Translations under genes and position numbers: made by a program
Origin: Eurosta solidaginis
Taxonomy: Eukaryota > Arthropoda > Insecta > Diptera > Tephritidae
Direction of reading: 5' to 3'
DNA: 64,000 bases
Assembly (NCBI RefSeq): GCF_040869045.1
Contig: NC_090319.1
Location: 396,257,601 to 396,321,600 of the forward strand
Notes under the pieces: generated by a model
Told to the model about the DNA's origin: nothing
The model's input: only the letters and a program-made list of their open reading frames with translations
The model's database searches: none
Shown: positions 1 to 11,163 of the stretch, piece after piece
Position numbering within the stretch: position 1 is the stretch's first letter
How the letters are laid out: each line of letters begins with the position of its first letter

Positions 1-3000
1 GCCTTCCACAACCTAGGCGTAGTCACCCGTCACTTACACCTAGAGTGGCGGCGTCACCCCTCATGCACTTCAGAATTCTGCAGTTAAACTGTAATGGACT
101 AACTGGGAAGATTACGGAGATAGTCGATTTCATGAAGCGGCACAACATCCGCATTGCTGCGATTCAAGAGACTAAACTCACAGCAAGATCTGCATTGCAG
201 ACCTGCTCTGGGTATAATGTCCACAGAAAAGATCGCATGAGCGGAAATGGAGGCGGCCTCGCGTTTATCATACATCACTCTGTGCAATATCATATATTTG
301 ATCCTGGCATCGACCGCAGGGAAATGTCTTAGAACGTCAAGGCCTATCTGTCCGGTCAGGCGATGCAAATCTAGAAATCATCAACATCTACATCCCTCCT
401 GTCACCTGTTGCCCCAGTGGATATCGCCCTAAAATCGAGGCCTTACTCACTGGCAACAATCGCATTATCTTAGGCGATTTCAATGCCCATCACGACCTAT
501 GGCATTCAAACTTGCGGGCGGACAGTAGGGGTGAGATGTTGGCGGATCAAATAGAAGAAACGACGTTCTGCACAATAAACGGAGACGCCCCCACACGTAT
601 GGTAGGAAGCTGTCATAGCTCGCCAGATATCTCAATCGTGAGCGCAGAACTCGTAAACTGCGTCAACTGGCAGCCGATGGTAACATTGGCATCCGACCAC
701 CTGCCTATACTTATTTCGTTCGAGCGTACCGCCGACTTCATCGTCACCGAAAAACGCACTTTCATAAACTTCAAAAAAGGAAAGTGGGAAGAATATAAAT
801 CTGCAACAGACAGCAGCTTTGCTGCCCTCCCTGTCCCGACTGATGCCCGCCAAGGGGAGCGTGCCTTCCGTAAGGTCATTGAATCCGCCTCGGCACATTT
901 CATTCCCGCCGGGAGAATTCCCGAAATCCGGCCCCACTTCCCGGCGGAGCCCGCGAGCTTAGCGAGGGAACGCGACCTTATAAGACAGCTTGATCCAGGC
1001 GACCCCCAAATAAGGGGTATAAACCAACGCATCAGATTGCTTGTGGACGAACACAAGCGGGCGAAATGGGAAGAGCACCTAAGAGGTTGTAACCTCTCTA
1101 CCGGTGTAGGTAAACTTTGGTCCACCGTAAAGTCCCTATCGAATCCGACTAAGCACAAAGACAAAGTTTCCATCGCCTTTGGCGATAAGGTGCTGCCGGA
1201 TGCGGAAAAATGCGCGAGCGCTTTCTGCCGACAATATATAATGCATCCTACGGTCGACAAAGATAGACGGAGAGCCAATAGACACGCACATAAACACAAA
1301 TTCAGCGCGTCACCAATCACCATCACCGCTAGAGAGGTTGAGGACGCCATTGGTCGCGCTAAACCATCCAAAGCAGTGGGCCCAGACGGCATAGCCATGC
1401 CGATGCTTAAAAACCTAGGGAAAGAGGGTTTCAAATATTTAGCGCATGTCTTCAACCTGTCTCTCTCCACCTTTGCCATACCCGAGAAATGGAAAATGGC
1501 CAAGGTGGTCCCGCTACTAAAGCCTGGGAAACCAGCTAACGTAGGTGAGTCATATCGTCCGATATCTCTCCTATCGCCAGTAGCAAAGACGCTTGAAGCC
1601 ATTTTGCTCCCTTATTTCCAAGCACATTTGCAGCTAGGCCCTCATCAGCATGGCTTCAGAAAACTCTATAGCACTACCTCCGCGCTAAATGTCATTAGCA
1701 CCCAGATAAATTGCGGTTTGAATCAATACCACCACCATAGAACAGTACTCGTAGCGCTAGACCTATCAAAAGCCTATGATACGGTCAACCATGGCTCATT
1801 ACTGCAAGACCTGGAAGGGTCTACCCTTCCCCCATGTCTTAAAAGGTGGACCGCAAATTATCTGGGTGGTCGGCAGGCATCGGTGCAATTCAGAAACGAA
1901 ACATCAAAACCAAGGAGAATTAAACAAGGGGTGCCACAGGGTGGTGTCCTATCCCCACTTTTGTTTAATTTCTACATATCTACGCTACCTTCACCACCGG
2001 AAGGAGTCACAATCGTTTCCTACGCCGATGACTGCACAATAATGGCCACAGGCCCCAGCCCAGAGATCGATGAGCTATGCAATAAAATAAACGGCTATCT
2101 CCCTGATCTCTCCAGTTTTTTCGCCTCGCGAAACCTGGCATTGTCACCGACTAAATCTTCCGCGACCTTATTTACAACATGGACGCCCCAAATGTCGACC
2201 ATATTGAACATCCATGTCGATGGCACTACGCTACCGACTGTCCTACACCCCAAAATCTTGGGTGTGACGTTTGATCAGGATCTACATTTTGGTGCGCACG
2301 CAACCGCAATTGTTCCGAGAATTCAGAGCCGTAATAAAATCCTCAAATCCCTTGCTGGCAGTACCTGGGGAAAAGATAAAGAAACACTCATGACCACATA
2401 CAAAGCAATTAGCCAGCCGATTACGTGCTACGCGTCACCCATATGGTCGCCAAGCCTAAAAACTACCCCCTGGAAGAAACTACAGGCCTGCCAAAATACT
2501 GCTCTCAGAAGCGCCACGGGCTGTCTTCTTATGTCCCCAGAACACCATCTGCATAATGAGGCCAGAATACTCCCCATCAGGGAGAGAAATGAGATGCTGA
2601 CCAAACAGTTTCTGTTGAATACCCAGAAACCTGGGCATCCCAACAGACATCTGATTGACGAACCAGCACCGCCTAGGGGCCTAAGGAGTCATCTCCGTAA
2701 GCATTTTGAGGACATACGGCACCTGAGAACCCAGCCGTATGAAGCGAAAAAACACAAGCAGGTCCTTGGTGAACTCCATAAACAGGCGTCGGACCTTTAT
2801 GTCGGGAATTGCCCGGTGAATCCAGTACTTGAAGAAAAATATCCAGAACTCGCGGAAGAGGAACGCATACTCCCCAGGGAAACGCGTGTCACTCTTGCTC
2901 AACTTCGTTCTGGATACTGTAACAGGTTAAACTCTTACCTATCCAGAATCAACCCCGACATACAAAATGTATGCCCCGCTTGCAATGTGTCCCCACATGA

Positions 3001-3180
3001 CACCAACCATCTCTTTAATTGTAATGTGGAACCAACGCCTCTAACACCCCTTTCCTTATGGTCCACCCCTGTTGAAACGGCAAGTTTCCTTGGACTCCCG
3101 TTAGAGGATATTGATGACAATTTGTGATCGGTCGCGGCTATTAGGTGGGGCGAGCATTGCTACAACAACAACAACAACAA
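1..3180 (+). mobile_element. Jockey-type non-LTR retrotransposon (LINE), copy 1, cut by window edge
   Basis: The element encodes an apurinic-type endonuclease followed by reverse transcriptase and ends in a short 3' UTR with a (CAA)n tail at 3161-3180. It lacks an RNase H domain, as Jockey-type LINEs do. A second, reverse-strand copy at 30658-34328 is closely similar over the whole length and shows that copy 1 lacks only its 5' part, which lies outside the window. The sequence changes abruptly at 3181 to a different LINE in mid-gene, so copy 1 was inserted into that older LINE. The left junction and target duplication cannot be seen. Confidence 0.85.
45..3127 (+). pseudogene. LINE endonuclease-reverse transcriptase ORF, one frameshift
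   Basis: The protein nicks target DNA and reverse-transcribes the element RNA. Endonuclease landmarks are LQLNCNG and IQETKL near the start, GDFNAHH at about 475, and ASDHLPI at about 690. The RT follows, with DYRP-like GESYRPISLLSP at about 1545, LDLSKAYDTVNH, PQGGVLSPLLF and the catalytic YADD at about 2020. A Cys/His cluster (CPACNVSPHDTNHLFNC) lies near the C-terminus. One indel near position 318, inside the endonuclease, breaks the frame: the first piece stops at 330-332 and the remainder is open from about 335 to the TGA at 3127. Apart from that lesion this is a nearly intact copy. Confidence 0.85.
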
Positions 3181-4341
3181 GCATCTCCAAAATGTTAGTG
3201 TCAGTGCAACGGACGGCGCTGATCGGTATCAGTGGCGCTCTCAGAACAACACCTACCTTGGCACTGAACGTCATGCTGAACATATACCCAGTAGATATTG
3301 CGGGAAAGGCGGCCGCGGCAAGGTCGTTGGTCAGGCTTCGTGATATGGGATATAGACTTTCTGACCGCGGACACTCTAGCCTTCTTACCAGTTTCGACTT
3401 CATCCCGGACAGAACGGACTACTGTATGCCGATAACTGCTCCCTATACAACCTTCACCCCAGTTATTCCAGAGAGAGAGGATTGGGGAAGAGGAATTATC
3501 TGGGGCATGGGACCGGTTAACTTGTTCACGGATGGGTCAAAGCTGGATGGAAAGGTTGGTGGGGGGGGGGGGGGGGGGTCTTTTATCAAGAGCTAAATTT
3601 AAGCCGCAAGTTTAAGTTGGCTGATCACTGCAGTGTATGGATGGAATGCTATCCAGTGCTACCACGGTTAGGGAATTTAACATCTACTCTGATAGCCAAG
3701 CGGCTATCAAGGCCTTGAGCTCAACTACAGTGCGATCGAGGGTGGTCTGGGAGTGCCTGGCCTCGCTTGCGATTGCATCGAATTATTTTACAATTAAGAT
3801 TATCTGGGTCCCGGGCCATAGTGATATCCCGGGTAACTGTCAAGCGGATCTCTTAGCCCGCATCGGTACAACTGAACCGGATGAAGATGGCAGTAGGGAG
3901 TTCGGGATCCCGCTGGCCACCTGTGGATTGCTCCTCCATAGCTGGGCCTCGAATCAGCTCAGAAAACGTTGGGCGGATACCACGTCTTGCAGGGTAGCAA
4001 GATCTTTCTGGCCAAAAGTGGATGGCAGGAGGTCTGCTGAAATAATTGGGTTCACTAAGGCTCACCTATCAATGGTCATTGGGGTTTTGACAGGGCACTG
4101 TCCCATGGGTATCCATGCGGTACGTCTCAATGTACTGGAAACTCCATCCTGCTGCAGCTGTATGGAGGATGATGAGGTGGAATCACCAAATTACTTTATG
4201 CTTGATTGTCCAGCTTTGCCAGAATTAGGCGAAAGTACTTCGGTCGCGACTCACTTGGATCTCCCGAGGATGTATCCAAAGTTGAGATCGGTATCATTCG
4301 GAGCTTTATCGTTGCTACCCAACGATTCTCTAAGTAGCTAG
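3181..4341 (+). pseudogene. LINE RNase H domain fragment
   Basis: RNase H would degrade the RNA strand during target-primed reverse transcription. Visible motifs are LFTDGSK at about 3520-3540, YSDSQAAIKAL at about 3685 and WVPGHSDIPGN at about 3808-3840. These match the first Asp, third Asp and the basic loop region of the fold. A run of 18 G residues at 3561-3578 separates the first motif from the rest and changes the reading frame. The downstream frame is open from about 3637 to the TAG at 4339-4341. Confidence 0.75.
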
Positions 4342-4445
4342 ATCTAAGTCACCGTTATTTTTGGTGTATGTTGTATCACAACGGACCTTCGTGTTGTCCA
4401 AGTGAGCTATCCTTATCAGGGCAGCTACCACCTAACCTATCCTAT
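3181..4445 (+). mobile_element. 3' part of an RNase H-bearing LINE (I/LOA/R1-like)
   Basis: This segment is the C-terminal coding part and 3' end of a LINE unrelated to the Jockey copy before it. It encodes the post-RT region (VQRTALIGISGALRTTP) and an RNase H domain, and it ends in a CCTAACCTA-type 3' terminus at about 4430-4445. The same organisation and 3' end are seen in the LINE at 22600-26233. It abuts a reverse-strand gypsy pol gene at about 4437, so it was probably inserted into that element and was itself later split by the Jockey copy. Confidence 0.7.
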
Positions 4446-6899
4446 TCTAACTCCACCTCTGTGTTGAATTGTATAGTTATAATTTTCAAGCTTTAGATCC
4501 CATCTGGCTATCCGCGGGTTAAGTTGTTTTTTACTTAAAGTCATCGTAAGGGAGTTGCAATCTGTGACTATCTTGAACGGAATTCCTTCCAAATAAACTC
4601 TAAACAGGCGTAGAGCGTATATGATGGACAGGGTTTCCAGTTCGAAGCTGTGGTATCTTGCTTCCGCGGGTGAGGTGGCTTTTGAAAAGTACATAATCGG
4701 GTGCAAACGACAGTCCGTTTGTCTTTGGAGTATGACCGAACCGAAACCTGCTGAACTTGCATCGCAGTGCAACTCAGTTTGTTTCTTCGGATCGTATATT
4801 GCAAGCACTGGGGCGGACGACAGTTTTATTTTAAGTTCCTTAAAGGCTCGTAAACTGTCTTCTGACAGTTCGAATTTAACACCATCTCGTGTCAGTTTTT
4901 GTAATGGTCCAGCTATTTTAGCAAAATTCGGAATAAACCTTCTGAAGTATGAGAAGAGGCCTAAGCAGGTCTTAAGTTCTTTACAATTTTTCGGGAGCCT
5001 ATATTTTTTGATTGCTTCTATGTGCGCATCGCTTGGGCGAATGCCATCCGAACTGACTGAATAGCCTAAATATTCGAGAGTATTAAACCCGAACATACAT
5101 TTATTTAGCCTAAGTTCTAAATTCGTTTCCTTCATTCTTCTAAGTACCTTGCCGAGGATCTTAACGTGGGTTTGGAATTCTACCGTGGCTACAATTAAAT
5201 CATCCATATATATCATTATCGATCCATCGTCAACCAAATCTTTGAAAATGTTGTGGACATATCGCTGGAATACAGCGGGGGCGTTTTTTAACCCAAACGG
5301 CATACGCATATATTCAAATTAACCGTAAGGCGTTACAAAAGATGTATATTTAATGGAATCTGGGGCCATTTTAACATGGACGAACCCGTTTTTTAGGTCT
5401 AGTGTTGAGAAAAATTTGTTTCCGCCTAGATAGTCGAGGCAGTCTTCTATCAAGGGGAACGGGAAATTGTCCCGAACTGTTAATTTATTCAGCGGTCGGT
5501 AATCAACACATTTACGAATTTCGCCATTCTTTATTTTTATTAATACAACCGCAGAGGCATATGGTGAATCGCTTGGCCTAATGATACTCTTTTCCAATAA
5601 TTCATCCGTTATCTTTCTAAGTTCAGCTTTTTCATAATGAGAAAGTCGCCTTTGCAACGCAAGGAATGGTTTATCCTCAACTAACCTTATTTTCATCTCG
5701 TAATCATACGGTTTAGATTCGATATTTCTTGGCCTCAAATAGTTATCTTCTAAGGTCTTTCTCAATACATCAGTACTATTTTCTTCTAATTCTTGATTTA
5801 TATTAATTTCAGATATGCAGGCGGCCTGTTTATTAAAAATATTCTCACTAAAATTTTGATCAAGTGGGCATAACCCATCGCTGCAAGCCTCATGAGACAC
5901 TACGTTTATTTCTTCGAGCTCAACATCTTCTACCCGTATACTGCTATTTGGTACAGAGATTTGTAATTCTGAATGCCTCTTTTCACCCTTATGACTAGGT
6001 ATATTATTCAAGTTAAGTGCACAGAAATAAGAAGTGTTATCTGGCATATCATTATTTTCTTGTTTTGTATGTTTAATTGTCGCATCACCTAATAAGCATA
6101 AGCAAATATGAAATCTTTTTAAAAAATCTCTATCTAAAATTAGAGGAATCTCCATAGTGTCATCAGGCACCACATTTAAAACAAATTCATCTATTTTATT
6201 TTTAAATTTTATTTCGCATTTAATTTTTCCAAAAATCATTAATTTGTTATTTCCCAATCCTCGATATTTTGACTGCTTGGCGACTCCGCTCACATCAAAT
6301 GGCACGGCGGACTTGCGAACAAAGCTAGTTGGACTGCCAGTATCAAAGAGAGATAAACAATCCATAAATCTTTTGCACTTAACTTGTTTTGTTACATAGG
6401 CGACACTTACCATATTCATAGATCCTAACATTCGGTAGCAACGTTCTTCATCCCCATCTTCAGTGTCGGTCCCGACTGCAGCAACGGTTTTCTTCAAGTT
6501 TAGTACCTTTTTTGAGTTAGTACAACTGCGGTGGTCATGGCCCATCTTCCAGCAACGGAAACAACTTCCCACCGGCCTTTTTTCGTATGGACATTTGCTC
6601 TGAAAGTGTCCCATTTGGGTGCAATTGAAGCAGCGTATTTCTGCTGCATCAGTTTCATCGTTCTTTGGCGTATTTGATTTTGATGGTTTCGGTTTTTGAA
6701 CGTTGTCGTATATAGATGGGCGAGATGAGCGACGACGCTCGTATAGGTCAAGCGATTGTTTGAATTCTTTCATCGTCCTTGCGTTTATTAGGATATATAT
6801 TTCCGGGGACCTGTCTTGGAGGCCATCAACTATAAAGTTAATCAGTTCAAATTCGTCGACATAGTCAAAACGAGCAGCGATGTTTTCCATTTCCAACAC
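4437..6899 (-). pseudogene. gypsy-type zinc knuckles, protease, RT and RNase H, one nonsense codon
   Basis: Two CX2CX4HX4C nucleocapsid knuckles are visible (CFNCTQMGHFQSKC and CFRCWKMGHDHRSC). An aspartic protease motif follows (LFDTGSPTSF), then RT from about residue 400 (CVDYRPLNKLTVRDNFPFP, FFSTLDLKNGFVHV). An in-frame TAA at 5319-5321 interrupts RT. The same frame then continues with MPFGLKNAPAVFQRYV, the catalytic YMDD and RNase H (LHCDASSAGFG, FELETLSIIYAL, IVTDCNSL). The frame ends abruptly at 4437. The RT sequence is clearly Ty3/gypsy; I cannot place the clade securely. Confidence 0.8.
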
Positions 6900-7893
6900 A
6901 TATCGGCGAATGCTGCTTTTTTTTATCCCATTTATGAGTGGCCAACGCTTTGTATACTTCGTGACCGCTCACCACCCGACCAAATTCTCTAACCAAAAGC
7001 GATTTTAAATCTTCGTAATTTAGAACGTCTCTATACAGTAAAAGTTTAGCGTCACCGCAAAGAGAATTGCACAAGCAAGTGTACTTAAAAATGTCGTCTG
7101 CATTTACCATCTGCATGACTCTATCAAAATTGCGAAGAAAGTCGTGCACGCTATATGCTTTATTTTCACCGTCAAATTTTGTGATGGTATGTTCGATGTC
7201 CCGAAAAGTTAAACGATTTGGGATTTGTAGCCTACCGTTACCAATGGGGGTGTCGTTTCGTGCGTTTTGGAATTCCCGTTTTAAGTCCGCAACGGATTTT
7301 TCCAACGTCAGGATTTCTTTTTCCTTTCTTAGGATTTCTATCCTTTTGTTCAGTTCATCTTTTATATGTTGTGGACTGTTAGGCATTTCCCCGTATAATA
7401 TGCCTGCAGCTTCTTCAGTGAACTCGGTTGTGGTATTGGCCATAGTGGCAGCGGTGGTGATGGCGTCGGTATTGGCAATGACAGCGGCGGTGGTGATGGC
7501 GTCGGTAGTGGCAGTGGCAGCGGTGGTAGTAGCAGTGGCAGCGGTGGTAGTAATGGCGGCGGTTTCAGCGTCGGGAATGGCGATGACAGCGGCGGTGGTG
7601 ATGGCGTCTGTAGTGACAGGGACATCGGTGACAGCGGCATCGGTTACGGCAGCATCAGCAGTGCCGGAAGCACCAGAAATAATAACATCATTGGTAATGT
7701 TTTGGTTATCCGCGGCAAATGAATCATTTGTATTAATAGCTGAAGGAACGCGTACTGCAATATTGGTGGAAGGGATTTGGCCAGTCCCAACCACGTTTTT
7801 TAACAATTTCCGCAACTGCGTTGTTGTAGCTGTTTGTGGAAATTCCACCCCAGCATCAGCCAAGATATTGGCCATTTCCTCACGAATGTTCAT
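6865..7893 (-). pseudogene. gypsy-type Gag, frameshifted into Pol
   Basis: This is the structural capsid protein of the retrotransposon. The N-terminus (MNIREEMANILADAG) is followed by a low-complexity Ala/Thr/Val tract of about 80 residues (7434-7668). A predicted helix-rich region with a coiled-coil-like stretch (EEAAGILYGEM to RNDTPIG) comes next, then a Gag-like capsid region (LTFRDIEHTITKFDGENKAY). The frame is lost near 6905-6915 at a run of A residues on the coding strand. The product of the next frame (VLEMENIAARFDYVDEFELI) clearly continues the same domain. Start at 7893 is chosen because it is the first Met after the probable leader. Confidence 0.65.
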
Positions 7894-8300
7894 TTTTCAA
7901 TTGTTTTTGTGGTACGTAAATTCTTTTTTTCACACCTGAGCTATAATTCCGGTTTATTTGTAATAATAATGCCAAGGTTGGGTTTTTTTTTATATCCGTT
8001 CGCATTCAGTGCTCTATTCTCAATCAATCTTCTTTCTTTTTTTTTCGTGTCTACATCATTGCCATATTTTCACATTTTTTTAAAACATCTTTCTTATAAT
8101 AAGTTACCGATGTTTTCCTACATAGGGCTGCGTCAGCTAAGCAAGAATCAAAGCGAGCACCTGATTGGCTGATCGCCAGATTCTTGCCTAAAAGACAGCG
8201 CTGCCATACTTATATTTTTCACATTACACCTTCTGCTCGTGCAACCGATCTGACTGTTAGATGGCGTTGGCTGCAATCCATCCAGTGACTATTAGGGCTG
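7894..8300 (-). other. possible leader and 5' LTR of the gypsy-type remnant
   Basis: The stretch upstream of gag is not coding. On the minus strand it starts TGTGTGCCAGCCC near 8296 and runs to AT-rich sequence next to the gag start. No second LTR is present for comparison, so the limits and the primer-binding site are not established. Confidence 0.3.
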
Positions 8301-8578
8301 GCACACAATTATTACTAACGACGAGTAAGTACCTTCATTTCTGATAGATTACACAAAAAAAAAATTACAAAACTTAAAAACCATTACAAAAAAAATATAA
8401 AAATGCAAAAATCTTACAAAAAAAATTAAAAAAAACTAAAAACTACACAAAAAGGTTCTTTCGAAAACTATAAAAATTACAAAAAAAATAAATAAATAGA
8501 CCCAGTATAATATACATACATACATATCGACATCTTAATATATAAAAAACACGTGTCACAACATTTAAAAAAAATTTT

Positions 8579-8965
8579 TAAGTTAAACGGTTTTATTGAA
8601 AACAATACTTACATGAAGTAATAATAATACGAAAAGCTAGAAAATAATTAGGTAGGTCCTAGGTACTAGTCATCACATTCCTTATCAATCTATGGCGTTG
8701 ATCAGACAATTAAATAAAAGCGTTGGGCGCGTGAAATTTCTAAAAATGTTAGGCGTAGCATAACCTGATTAAGGTTCAGTTGGTTTTACTTCTGACTATA
8801 ATAGAAATATGACGCGTCCAACGCTTTTATTTAATTGTCTGATCAACGCCATAGATTGATAAGGAGTGTGATGACTAGTACCTAGGACCTACCTAATTAT
8901 TTTCTAGCTTTTCGTATTATTATTACTTCATGTAAGTATTGTTTTCAATAAAACCGTTTAACTTA
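8579..8965. repeat. foldback element with two 154-bp inverted arms
   Basis: The left arm (8579-8732) and right arm (8812-8965) are almost perfect reverse complements, with only about three mismatches seen by eye, around a 79-bp loop. The arms are AT-rich and contain no ORF. The outer tips (TTAAACGGTTTTATTG) recur at 28750-28862, where a shortened version of the same hairpin is found. Sequence just outside (9000-9640) is also shared with the 28.4-28.7 kb region, so the hairpin may be the core of a larger non-autonomous family. The 8301-8578 stretch before it is A-rich with nothing recognisable. Confidence 0.75.
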
Positions 8966-9226
8966 AACAATTTTTTTTAATTATTTTATTTTCAAGTTTT
9001 TAGTCTTTGTTTAATTGCCTATTATTTCTCATTCTATTTAGTTCATTTAGTGACTCATTATTACAAGGACTCTTTCCTGACAATTTGTTACAATCAAAGT
9101 CCTAAATACATATTCCTTCCAAAGACTTTACTCGACTCTGCGCCACGTATGCTTGTCCCTCCTCCAACTCCAAAATATTTTGATGTCTCTTCTACCGGAC
9201 TGTATGCAATATTTGTTCCAAATATG

Positions 9227-9480
9227 AGCCAAATCGGGCATCATAGCTCGCTTTCTATTCATGTATGTATTATGTGTTCCAAATATGGACCAAATCAAAT
9301 CGGACCACAAATACGATTTTTGTGAATATCTCGCTCCCTGCGCCACCTAGCGGCGATTTTTTGATAGGTCGCTTTCTATTCTTGTATGTATTATGTGTTC
9401 CAAGCATGAGCCAAATCGGACCACAAATACGATTTTTGTGAATATCTCGATCCATGCGCCACCTAGCTGCGATTTTTTTC
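9227..9480 (+). repeat. about 121-bp tandem units, shared with 28.6 kb
   Basis: Two adjacent units of about 121 bp (starting near 9288 and 9409), with a partial unit from 9227, share the phrases ACCACAAATACGATTTTTGTG and GCGCCACCTAGC. Part of the unit and the following 150 bp (to about 9640) recur at 28440-28700, partly in reverse orientation. No coding potential is evident. Confidence 0.55.
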
Positions 9481-9667
9481 TTATTGCATTGTCATCGGGT
9501 TCTGAACTATATTCCAAGTTTCAAGCTTGTAGCTTATCGGGAAGTTACTTAAATTTCAATTACAAGATTCGTTCACAACGGCTGTGCGGCCGTGCATGCG
9601 GCCTGCCTGTCAACTCAAGCTAAATAAAACCGTGGGGGGCTTATACAATATGGAGTAATATATTATC

Positions 9668-9945
9668 CAGAGACGGACTGGGACTGGGATTAGGACTAGG
9701 ACTGGGACTGAGACTCGGAGAGTGGGACTGGAATAAAATACATACCACCCTCTGGGAAGGCAATAAGGAATGCAGAAGAATGAGAAGGAATTGAGAGAAG
9801 AGAAAAGAGAGAAGGAGATAGACAAAGAGATAGAATGGGACGAAGATGGAGATAGATGAAGCGAAAAAGACGGAGGGAGGAGTGAATAAAAGGATTAGGA
9901 AAAAGTGAAGAGGGGGGAGGGCAGAGTCAGACGGAAAAAGCTTAT
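9668..9945 (+). repeat. purine-rich low-complexity tract
   Basis: The strand starts with GGACTG-type hexamer repeats (9668-9735) and continues as a strongly purine-biased stretch of GA-rich sequence to about 9945. No gene is seen in it. Confidence 0.6.
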
Positions 9946-10003
9946 TAAAATGTATGCAGATAGGCTAAATTTATGGCAGGACAACGTCTGCCGGGTCTTC
10001 TAT

Positions 10004-10386
10004 TCTATATATATATAAAAGGATGCATGTTTGTATGCAGCTTATGGACTCCGAAACCATTCCACCGATTTTAGTTCAAATTTGCAGGGTCCCTTGACGG
10101 CAACCCGCAGAGTGTTCCTGTGAAGTTTCTTTCCATCTATTCGAACAAATTATATTCACCGTTTTGCCTGAAATTTGGTATATAGGTAGCCCTTTGCCTA
10201 GATTAGTACTAACGATACTTTTTTCGGAAAGTGGACTTAGGACCGATATATTCGAACAAATTATGTTTATGGTTCGATTTGCCTGAAATTTTGTATATGG
10301 ATAGCTCTTTGCCTAGATTAGTATTTACGACACGACTTAAAACTTATGTCGATAGACCAAAGGCAACGTCTGCCGGGCCTGCTGTG
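10004..10386 (+). mobile_element. Helitron-like non-autonomous repeat (tentative)
   Basis: The segment starts TCTATATATATATAAAAG and ends just after CAACGTCTGCCGGG (10364-10377). The same 14-base end motif occurs at 9982-9995, immediately left of the start, so two copies appear joined head to tail. It contains two diverged internal direct repeats of about 80 bp (10138-10220 and 10249-10330). A TC start and a GC-rich terminus are Helitron-like, but I do not see a strong 3' hairpin. The family could be another non-autonomous type. Confidence 0.35.
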
Positions 10387-10479
10387 TAATAATAAATTCT
10401 AATCTATCAACTTTATTTATTTTGAAACATATTTTAGTGATAGCTGCAAAATAGATAAATAAATCAATTTTTATTCTAG

Positions 10480-10786
10480 TATGGACTTTCGTATGAATAT
10501 TTACAACTGTATCAGCATGGAACGTAGATTAGGAATGATCGAGGTAGTATTAAATGCCGAAACAATCGCAAACATCCAAAAAGAAAAGGGTATGTTCTCA
10601 GCAACATCTCCATTTAAGAAAGGCTCCTTATTTAGTTGGTTGAAGGAGTATAATCGCACGGAGGAAGAAATGAACAAAGCCATCAATGAGTTTACATTAA
10701 GTTGCGCGGGATATTGTGTAGCCACTTACGTTTTGGGTGTTGCTGATAGACATTCCGACAATATTATGGTAAAACGTAATGGACAG
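10480..10786 (+). CDS. Pi3K92E: class I PI3-kinase catalytic subunit, kinase-domain exon (C-lobe)
   Basis: The enzyme phosphorylates PtdIns(4,5)P2 to PtdIns(3,4,5)P3 at the plasma membrane downstream of insulin/receptor tyrosine kinases. The exon follows a good acceptor (TTTTTATTCTAG) and ends CAG/GTATGC. It starts one base into a codon, so ATG at 10481 is internal. Conserved C-lobe landmarks are GMIEVV, SCAGYCVATYVLGVADRHSDN and the catalytic loop DRHSDN (10736-10768). Length and order match the p110/Dp110 family. Exons for the N-lobe, helical, C2 and Ras-binding domains are absent, so they lie more than 10 kb upstream, left of the window. The symbol rests on family recognition, not on a search. 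Confidence 0.9.
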
Positions 10787-10846
10787 GTATGCAATAACAG
10801 TTAATAAAAGTAATTTTGTTAAATTATATTCTTCTTTGTTCTATAG

Positions 10847-11065
<219 letters not shown>

Positions 11066-11163
11066 TAACTGAAGTTTAAACTGTCAGCTGTTTGCTTTCG
11101 TCTTTGTTTTGAACACATTCAAAAGTTACTAGTTATACATTTATTTATATAAAAAATTTATAT

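Larger units (their letters stand above)
4437..8300 (-). mobile_element. Ty3/gypsy-type retrotransposon remnant, truncated
   Basis: Reading right to left there is a possible 5' LTR/leader (about 7900-8300), gag (7893-6865), then protease, RT and RNase H (6899-4437). Integrase and the 3' LTR are missing. Coding similarity stops at about 4437, within the RNase H tail, where the + strand LINE 3' end begins. A TGTGTGCC start to the putative LTR is readable on the minus strand at about 8296. With no second LTR in the window, that boundary is unproven. Confidence 0.75.

Noticed and set aside
613..1602. 329-codon frame on the minus strand opposite the LINE gene
   Set aside because: It lies wholly antisense to the endonuclease-RT coding region and has no domain of its own. 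The same antisense frames appear opposite the second Jockey copy.
7067..7939. 290-codon + strand frame
   Set aside because: It is antisense to gag and includes the low-complexity array, whose codons stay open in both directions.
8579..8965. CRISPR-like array or rho-type terminator
   Set aside because: It is a single long inverted repeat without spaced short direct repeats, in a eukaryotic TE context.
1..10479. Upstream Pi3K92E exons
   Set aside because: I looked for the N-lobe and helical-domain motifs expected upstream and saw none between the TEs, so they must lie outside the window.
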